A DNA stretch of 64,000 bases from an uncultured Prevotellaceae bacterium. Lineage in GTDB: Bacteria > Bacteroidota > Bacteroidia > Bacteroidales > Bacteroidaceae. Position 1 is the first letter of the stretch. Each line of letters starts with the position of its first letter. The notes beneath the pieces were generated by a model, which saw only the letters and a list, made by a program, of their open reading frames with translations, was not told where the DNA came from and did no database searches. Shown here one piece after another: positions 58,422-64,000 of this stretch. The stretch spans positions 1 to 64,000 of the forward strand of contig ONDA01000020.1 in the NCBI GenBank assembly GCA_900316475.1. The letters run 5' to 3'. The translations under genes were made by a program, and so were the position numbers.

Positions 58422-59801
58422 ATGAAACGTATATTTAATTGTGTTTTATTAGGCATTTTGATGGCTTTCTCGACGGAAACGGCTTTCTGTCAGACGAGCA
58501 AGTGGCGCGAGATTCACAAGGTGAAGAAGAAAGAGACGATCTTCGGTATTGCCCGCCAATATGGTATTACGATTCAGGAACTGGTCGATGCCAATCCCGA
58601 AATGAACTCGCCAGGCTACGAACTCAAGAAGGATAGCTATATCGCCATACCTTATCCCAAGAAGGAAACCACCAGTCCACAGCCTGTAGAGACACCGGTC
58701 AGCGTAAACCGTCAGGAAACGGCCGTCAAGAAGACGCGTGCCAAGAATGCTCCGATACGGTTGGGCGTGATGCTGCCGCTGCACAATATCAATGGCGACG
58801 GACGGCGTATGGTAGAGTACTATCGTGGCATACTAATGGCTTGCGACAGCTTGAAGAAAATGGGCATCTCTGTAGACGTTCATGCCTGGAATACGCCCGA
58901 CAACGAACCTGTTACTCCCGTGTTGTGCGAGAAGGCTGCCCGTGAGTGCGACCTCATCATCGGTCCACTGTATTCGAAGCAGATGGCTCAGCTCTCTGAC
59001 TTCGTCAAAGAGAACGACATCCGCCTCGTCATACCTTTCTCCATCAATGCGCCGCAATTGCAGACGAACCGCAACATCTTCCAGGTCTACCAGGCCCCCA
59101 GCGCCCTTAATGAGGCGATGATAGAGCAGTTCCTGAAACGTTTTGGCGATTCTCATCCTGTGTTTATCGACTGCAACGACTCTACAAGTACGAAAGGAAC
59201 GTTTACCGCGGGACTTCGCAGGAAACTGGAGGCGAAAGGCATTGCCTACACGCTGACAAACTTGAAATCGTCGGAAGCCAGTTTCGCAAAGGCTTTCAGT
59301 ACGACAAAGCCCAATGTGGTCGTCCTCAATACCGGACGCTCGCCAGAACTCAATGTGGCTACTGCCAAGCTCAACGGCTTGCAGGCTACGACTCCCAATG
59401 TGCAGATTACCCTTTTTGGCTATACCGAATGGCTGATGTACACGAAGCATCAGCTGGATAATTTCTATAAGTTCAATGCTTATATACCTTCTACGTTCCA
59501 CTATACGCCGCTGACTTCGAATACGCTTCGTTTCCAGCAGAAGTATCGTTCTAATTTCCATCAGGACATGATGCAGTCGTTGCCCCGTTTCGCTATTACG
59601 GGCTTCGACCATGCAATGTTCTTCCTCCAGGGATTCTACCGTTTTGGCAATGATTTCACCGGAGCTCCTGGTCTGCTGGGGTACGATCCTATCCAGACGC
59701 CGCTACGGTTTGAACGCGTGGGAAATGGCGGAATGCAGAATAAGACGATGGTGTTTGTGCATTATATGCCGGAACATCGTATGGAGGTTATAAATTTCTA
59801 A
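58422..59801 (+). CDS. LysM domain fused to a periplasmic-binding-protein-like domain
   Basis: This 459-residue secreted protein has a signal peptide (KRIFNCVLLGILMAFSTETAFC), one LysM domain (about 28-78: IHKVKKKETIFGIARQYGITIQELVDANPEM) and a type I periplasmic-binding fold (about 108-455: IRLGVMLPLHNINGDGRRMVEYYRGILMACD, DLIIGPLYSKQMAQLSDFVKEN, FAITGFDHAMFFLQGFYRF). The LysM part should bind peptidoglycan; the second part may bind a small ligand. It heads the operon with a PorT-like barrel, POT and NhaC transporters. Confidence 0.9.
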   Translation: MKRIFNCVLLGILMAFSTETAFCQTSKWREIHKVKKKETIFGIARQYGITIQELVDANPEMNSPGYELKKDSYIAIPYPKKETTSPQPVETPVSVNRQETAVKKTRAKNAPIRLGVMLPLHNINGDGRRMVEYYRGILMACDSLKKMGISVDVHAWNTPDNEPVTPVLCEKAARECDLIIGPLYSKQMAQLSDFVKENDIRLVIPFSINAPQLQTNRNIFQVYQAPSALNEAMIEQFLKRFGDSHPVFIDCNDSTSTKGTFTAGLRRKLEAKGIAYTLTNLKSSEASFAKAFSTTKPNVVVLNTGRSPELNVATAKLNGLQATTPNVQITLFGYTEWLMYTKHQLDNFYKFNAYIPSTFHYTPLTSNTLRFQQKYRSNFHQDMMQSLPRFAITGFDHAMFFLQGFYRFGNDFTGAPGLLGYDPIQTPLRFERVGNGGMQNKTMVFVHYMPEHRMEVINF

Positions 59802-59803
59802 GT

Positions 59804-60589
59804 ATGACACATAGATTCCTCTTGTTATTAGCGGGACTTTTCTGCGGGCTCAGTGTGACGGCACAGATAGGTGAGTATCGCAATGAGTTTGCAGTAGGCG
59901 TCAATGGCGGCGTCTCAATGAGTACCGTTGCCTTTACGCCTGAAATACCGCAGAACCAACTGATTGGCAAGACCTTCGGACTGACATTCCGTTACAATGG
60001 TGAAAAGTATTTTAAGAGCATCTGTTCTCTCGTTGCTGAGGTTAATTATACGCAGATGGGTTGGAAGGAGCGCATCTGGGATGCGAACGACCAGCCAGTC
60101 ATCAACGGCCAGACGGGCTTGGCCGAGGAGTATTCGCGTATTGTAAACTATGTACAGGTTCCCTTGTTTGCACGATTAGGGTGGGGACGTGAGCGCCAAG
60201 GCTTGCAAGCCTATTTTCAGGTAGGTCCGCAGTTGGGCTATTATCTCAACGAGAAGACGGAGGCCAACTTCGATTTGGATCATCCCAACACGACAGACCG
60301 CGTGTCGCACATTTCGGGACCAGATATCGGGAAGGTACACTTCTCCAATATGTACCACATGCCGATTGAGAAGAAATTAGATTATGGCATTGCTGCGGGT
60401 CTGGGCGTTGAGTTGTCGTTGCGCCACGTGGGGCACTTCCTTCTGGAGGGACGCTATTATTTCGGTTTGGGAAATATCTATGGCAACACCAAACGCGACT
60501 ACTTTGCAAAATCCAATTATCAGAACATCGTCATCAAGGCTACCTATCTGTTTGACGTCATACAAAGTAAAAACCCTAAAATTAAATAA
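59804..60589 (+). CDS. PorT-like outer-membrane beta-barrel protein
   Basis: This 261-residue protein has a signal peptide (THRFLLLLAGLFCGLSVTAQ) and strands typical of PorT-type barrels: EFAVGVNGGVSMSTVAF, LVAEVNYTQMGWKER, VNYVQVPLFARLGWGR, YFQVGPQLGYYLNEK, HFLLEGRYYFGLGNIYG. It starts 2 bp after the LysM protein gene and is followed by POT after 3 bp, indicating one transcript. A specific T9SS role is not shown. Confidence 0.88.
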   Translation: MTHRFLLLLAGLFCGLSVTAQIGEYRNEFAVGVNGGVSMSTVAFTPEIPQNQLIGKTFGLTFRYNGEKYFKSICSLVAEVNYTQMGWKERIWDANDQPVINGQTGLAEEYSRIVNYVQVPLFARLGWGRERQGLQAYFQVGPQLGYYLNEKTEANFDLDHPNTTDRVSHISGPDIGKVHFSNMYHMPIEKKLDYGIAAGLGVELSLRHVGHFLLEGRYYFGLGNIYGNTKRDYFAKSNYQNIVIKATYLFDVIQSKNPKIK

Positions 60590-60592
60590 GTT

Positions 60593-62125
60593 ATGTTTGA
60601 AAATCAACCTAAAGGACTTTATGCGTTGGCATTGGCCAACACGGGCGAGCGCTTCGGCTACTACACGATGCTCGCCGTCTTTGCACTCTTCCTGCGTGCT
60701 AACTACGGACTCGATGCCGGCTGGGCGGGCGAAATCTATAGTGATTTCCTCATGCTCGTCTACTTCCTTCCCATTGTGGGCGGCTGGCTCGCCGACAAGT
60801 TCGGTTTTGGCCGCATGGTGACTATCGGTATCCTGATTATGTTCGCCGGCTATCTGCTGCTGTCGGTTCCCCTGGGTGGCGACACGCTGGCATTAGTGGT
60901 CATGCTGGCCGCACTGGTACTCATCGGTCTGGGTACGGGACTGTTTAAGGGAAACCTCCAGGTGATGGTGGGCGACCTCTACAACGACCCGAAGTATGCC
61001 GGACAGCGCGACTCGGGCTTCTCCATCTTCTACATGGCCATCAACATCGGTGCCCTGTTTGCTCCGACGGCTGCCGTGAAGATTATGGAGTGGGCACAGC
61101 AGAATCTCGGTACGTCGGTGAACGACTCCTACCACTTCGCTTTTGCTGTGGCTTGCGCCTCGCTTATCCTGTCGATTGCCATCTACTACATCTTCCGCGG
61201 CACCTTCCGCCATGTAGAAGGCGGTAAGAAGACTGCGGACAGCAATTCCGCTGCTGTGGAAGAGCTCTCGAAGGAGGAGACCAAGCAGCGCATCGTTGCC
61301 CTCTGCCTGGTCTTCGCGGTGGTTATCTTCTTCTGGATGGCCTTCCACCAGAATGGCCTGTCGCTGACTTATTTCGCCGATGAGTTCACCGCCAAGACCT
61401 CGACAGGCGTAGAGGCCATGGCCTTCAATGTGTGGAATCTCGTCTGCATCATTTTCATTGTCTATGCTGGTTTCTCACTCTTCCAGTCGAAGACGGGCAA
61501 GGGCAAGGCTGTCTCGGCTCTCGTCATCGGCATAGCCCTAGCTATCCTCTTCCTGCAGTACGATGCTGCCAAGGGTGAGATCGTGGCCGTCTCGGCCCCC
61601 ATCTTCCAGCAGTTCAACCCCTTCTACGTGGTGGCACTGACGCCCGTGTCGTTAGCCATCTTCGGTTCACTGGCCAAGAGTGGTAAAGAACCCTCTGCTC
61701 CGCGTAAGATTGCCTACGGTATGGTGGTGGCTGGTCTGGCCTATTGCCTCATGGCTGTTGCTTCGTTCGGCCTGCCGATGCCGCAGACCACCATCGACCC
61801 CAACGGCGACCAGGTGGCTGTCCATATGGCCGACGTCACGCCGCAGTTGCTGATTTACACCTATCTTATATTGACATTTGCCGAACTGCTGCTCTCGCCG
61901 ATGGGTATTTCCTTCGTCTCGAAGGTAGCTCCCCCGAAGTACAAAGGCTTGATGATGGGTGGCTGGTTCGTAGCTACCGCCATCGGCAACAAACTCGTCG
62001 GTGTGGGTGGCTATCTGTGGGGTAACATTCCCCTGTGGGCTGTCTGGACGGTATTCATCGCCCTCTGTCTCGTCTCGGCTCTCTTCATGTTCTCTATCAT
62101 GAAGCGACTGGAGAAGGTATGCTAA
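60593..62125 (+). CDS. POT-family peptide transporter
   Basis: This 510-residue MFS protein of the proton-dependent oligopeptide transporter family has about 14 helices. It opens GLYALALANTGERFGYYTML, corresponding to the ExxERFxYY motif but with Asn in place of the first Glu, and has GGWLADKFGFGRMVTIGILIMFAGYLLL and FSIFYMAINIGALFAP. It likely imports di- and tripeptides. The gene overlaps nhaC by 7 bp. Confidence 0.92.
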   Translation: MFENQPKGLYALALANTGERFGYYTMLAVFALFLRANYGLDAGWAGEIYSDFLMLVYFLPIVGGWLADKFGFGRMVTIGILIMFAGYLLLSVPLGGDTLALVVMLAALVLIGLGTGLFKGNLQVMVGDLYNDPKYAGQRDSGFSIFYMAINIGALFAPTAAVKIMEWAQQNLGTSVNDSYHFAFAVACASLILSIAIYYIFRGTFRHVEGGKKTADSNSAAVEELSKEETKQRIVALCLVFAVVIFFWMAFHQNGLSLTYFADEFTAKTSTGVEAMAFNVWNLVCIIFIVYAGFSLFQSKTGKGKAVSALVIGIALAILFLQYDAAKGEIVAVSAPIFQQFNPFYVVALTPVSLAIFGSLAKSGKEPSAPRKIAYGMVVAGLAYCLMAVASFGLPMPQTTIDPNGDQVAVHMADVTPQLLIYTYLILTFAELLLSPMGISFVSKVAPPKYKGLMMGGWFVATAIGNKLVGVGGYLWGNIPLWAVWTVFIALCLVSALFMFSIMKRLEKVC

Positions 62126-63522
62126 GTTTGATCCCGTTTATTGTCCTCATTGCACTTATCACGTGTTGCGTTGCCGTCTTCGGTAACGCAACACTTGACG
62201 GTGCCTCTCAGGTGTCGCTGTTGGTGGCGTCGGCCGTCAGTGTGCTCGTTGGCCACTTCTCGAAGCGAATGACGTGGGAGAAGCTGGAACAGGAAATCAC
62301 GGCAAAGATAGCTACCTGTACGCCAGCCATCATTATCTTGCTGCTGATAGGCGCTATTGGGGGTACGTGGATGGTATCGGGCATCGTGCCGACGATGATA
62401 TACTATGGTATGCAGATTCTGCGGCCCGAAATCTTCCTCGTCAGCAGTTCGCTGCTCTGTGCGCTGGTCAGTCTGATGATCGGCTCGTCGTGGACGACGG
62501 TGGCCACCATCGGTGTGGCACTGATGGGTATCGGTAAGGCTCACGGCTTCGACGACGGCTGGATAGCTGGCTCCATCATTACCGGTGCCTACTTCGGCGA
62601 CAAGCTCTCGCCGCTCTCTGACACCACCGTGCTGGCCTCCAGCGTCTCGGGCGTACCGCTTTTTACGCATATCCGCTATATGCTGTACACCACCATCCCT
62701 TCGTTCTGCGTCTCTATTGCCATTTTCCTTGTGGCTGGCCTTACGATGAACGTTTCAGGTCAAGGCAATGTGGCTGAGTTCATGGAGGGGTTGGAGAACA
62801 CTTTTGTCATTTCTCCCTGGCTGCTTGTCGTCCCTGTGCTGACAGGTGTGATGATAGCTCGTCGCTGGCCGTCAATGGTGGTGCTATTCCTGGCAATACT
62901 CTTGGCGGTTATTGTAAGCTTGTTCGTTCAGGTTTCGCTGGTTCAAACCATTTCCGGTTCAGAGAATGGTGGCTTGCTGGCCTCCTATAAAGGAATGATG
63001 CAGGTTTGTTATGGCAGCACCAATATTGAGACTGGCGTGCCGATGCTCAACGAACTGGTACACACACGGGGCATGGGTGGCATGATGCCGACGGTGTGGC
63101 TGATTATCTGTGCGCAGACGTTTGGAGGTGCGCTGACAGCAACAGGACAGTTGCGCGACCTGATGCGATACGTACTGCACTTTGCCAAGGGAACGGCTTC
63201 GCTCGTGGCTTCTACAGTGGGCACTTCACTCTTCTGCAATATTGCTCTTGCCGACCAGTATCTGTCTATTATGTTGGCTAGTTCGATGTTCAGGGACACC
63301 TATCTCGAACGGGGCTATGAGACGCGCTTGTTAAGTCGTAGTTGTGAGGACGGCGCTACCGTCACCTCGGTTCTCGTGCCATGGAATACTTGCGGCTTGA
63401 CGCAGAGCACAGTGCTCGGCGTAGCTACGCTGACCTATCTGCCCTACTGCTTCTTCAATCTGCTGTCGCCCGTGGCCAGTATCGCTGTTGCTGCTATAGG
63501 TTGGAAAATCAAGAAACGATGA
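62119..63522 (+). CDS. nhaC: Na+/H+ antiporter NhaC
   Basis: This 467-residue membrane antiporter has IPFIVLIALITCCVAVFGN at the start, IILLLIGAIGGTWMVSGIVPTMIYYG, SSLLCALVSLMIGSSWTTVATIGVALMGIG and GAYFGDKLSPLSDTTVLASSVSGV, the NhaC core with Asp residues for ion binding. The ATG at 62119 has GAGAAGG just upstream and overlaps the POT stop, so I prefer it to the earlier in-frame start at 62035. Confidence 0.94.
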   Translation: MLSLIPFIVLIALITCCVAVFGNATLDGASQVSLLVASAVSVLVGHFSKRMTWEKLEQEITAKIATCTPAIIILLLIGAIGGTWMVSGIVPTMIYYGMQILRPEIFLVSSSLLCALVSLMIGSSWTTVATIGVALMGIGKAHGFDDGWIAGSIITGAYFGDKLSPLSDTTVLASSVSGVPLFTHIRYMLYTTIPSFCVSIAIFLVAGLTMNVSGQGNVAEFMEGLENTFVISPWLLVVPVLTGVMIARRWPSMVVLFLAILLAVIVSLFVQVSLVQTISGSENGGLLASYKGMMQVCYGSTNIETGVPMLNELVHTRGMGGMMPTVWLIICAQTFGGALTATGQLRDLMRYVLHFAKGTASLVASTVGTSLFCNIALADQYLSIMLASSMFRDTYLERGYETRLLSRSCEDGATVTSVLVPWNTCGLTQSTVLGVATLTYLPYCFFNLLSPVASIAVAAIGWKIKKR

Positions 63523-64000
63523 GGCGTTGGCTGACTGTCCTGTCATTGATACTCTGTTCTTTCTTCGCTCTTCCTGTAAAGGCACAATTCACGTTTGTAG
63601 AATTGAATTGCGAGAATATCTTCGATACGACTCATGATGAGGGGAAGGACGATTCGGAATACCTCCCTGACGCTATACGTCGGTGGACGAAACGTCGCTA
63701 TTGGCGCAAACTGAATAACATCGCTCAGGAGTTGCTGTCAACCTGTGACGACCGGATACCCGACTTGATTGCCTTGTGTGAGGTGGAGAACGACACCGTT
63801 ATGCGCGATCTGACAGCTCGGTCGCTATTGCGTAATGCCAACTATGGCTATGTTATGACTTCGTCGCCCGACCGTCGTGGCGTTGATGTTGCCCTGCTGT
63901 ACAGCCATTACACTTTTATGCCTATTCGTCATCATAGCATCGCTATAGAGCCCGTCAAGGGAATGAGACCCACGCGCGACATCCTATATGTTGCCGGTCA
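63519..64000 (+). CDS. Endonuclease/exonuclease/phosphatase-family protein, cut by the window end
   Basis: At least 160 residues: signal peptide (RRWLTVLSLILCSFFALPVKA), then FVELNCENIFDTTHDEGKDD and LIALCEVENDTVMRDLTARSLL, which carry the N-terminal Asn and the catalytic Glu of the EEP fold, and RRGVDVALLYSHY. It is likely an exported nuclease or phosphodiesterase. It overlaps the nhaC stop codon as ATGA. The C-terminal part is missing. Confidence 0.88.
   Translation, partial: MRRWLTVLSLILCSFFALPVKAQFTFVELNCENIFDTTHDEGKDDSEYLPDAIRRWTKRRYWRKLNNIAQELLSTCDDRIPDLIALCEVENDTVMRDLTARSLLRNANYGYVMTSSPDRRGVDVALLYSHYTFMPIRHHSIAIEPVKGMRPTRDILYVAG

Overview
The window looks like a chromosomal segment of a Bacteroidales bacterium, most likely Prevotella or a close relative (Segatella, Hallella). 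Three things point there: the promoters, which follow the Bacteroidota -7 pattern TAnnTTTG; signals of the type IX secretion system and PorT-like barrels; and the gene content (GT3 glycogen synthase, DUF4251, DUF4827 and DUF4295 proteins, a GHMP kinase fused to a nucleotidyltransferase). No phage, plasmid, transposase, rRNA or CRISPR array was seen. Three tRNAs are present.

Layout, left to right. 1-2.7 kb: a short repeat array, a toxin-antitoxin pair, fmt, a 47-residue ORF and rpe. 2.7-9.5 kb: an ECF sigma factor, a sugar kinase/nucleotidyltransferase fusion in operon with two deoxynucleoside kinases, and valS. 9.6-15.8 kb: mazG, a lipoprotein, RNase Z, then a tightly packed five-gene set (small CTD-like secreted protein, L,D-transpeptidase, ECF sigma factor, probable anti-sigma protein, Spy-like periplasmic protein). 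16-24.5 kb: glycogen synthase and glycogen phosphorylase, galE, rubrerythrin, a beta-helix lipoprotein, cdd and tRNA-Ser(CGA). 24.5-31.3 kb: an AraC regulator divergent from a complete RND tripartite efflux operon. 31.4-33.6 kb: tsaD and cinA convergent with rpmB-rpmG-DUF4295. 33.8-38.9 kb: a LytS/LytTR two-component system with a carbohydrate-binding beta-helix protein, a small secreted protein and an alanine-rich lipoprotein. 39-45.2 kb: a SulP transporter, a GH128-like glycosidase, a DUF4251 lipoprotein and vsr. 45.4-50.5 kb: a phosphohexomutase, a DUF4827 protein, an NrnA-like DHH phosphoesterase, a 5'-nucleotidase, tRNA-Glu(CTC) and tRNA-Ser(GCT). 50.6-58.3 kb: a lipoprotein, pepD, an FMN-binding protein, a repeat-rich gap, a porin-like barrel, uvrA and a type-B T9SS cargo protein. 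58.4-64 kb: an operon of a LysM/binding-protein fusion, a PorT-like barrel, a POT transporter, NhaC and a truncated exonuclease/phosphatase-family protein.

The most unusual feature is scattered. Short repeats, either GC-rich palindromes or AT-rich tandem units, are inserted in frame inside conserved proteins: valS, the RND pump, the TolC-like protein, the phosphohexomutase (two insertions), vsr and uvrA (two insertions). Related repeats sit between genes. They fall in loops, linkers or just after a signal peptide, so the proteins probably still work. They resemble a Bacteroidota counterpart of the Rickettsia palindromic elements. All function calls rest on reading motifs; no database search was possible.
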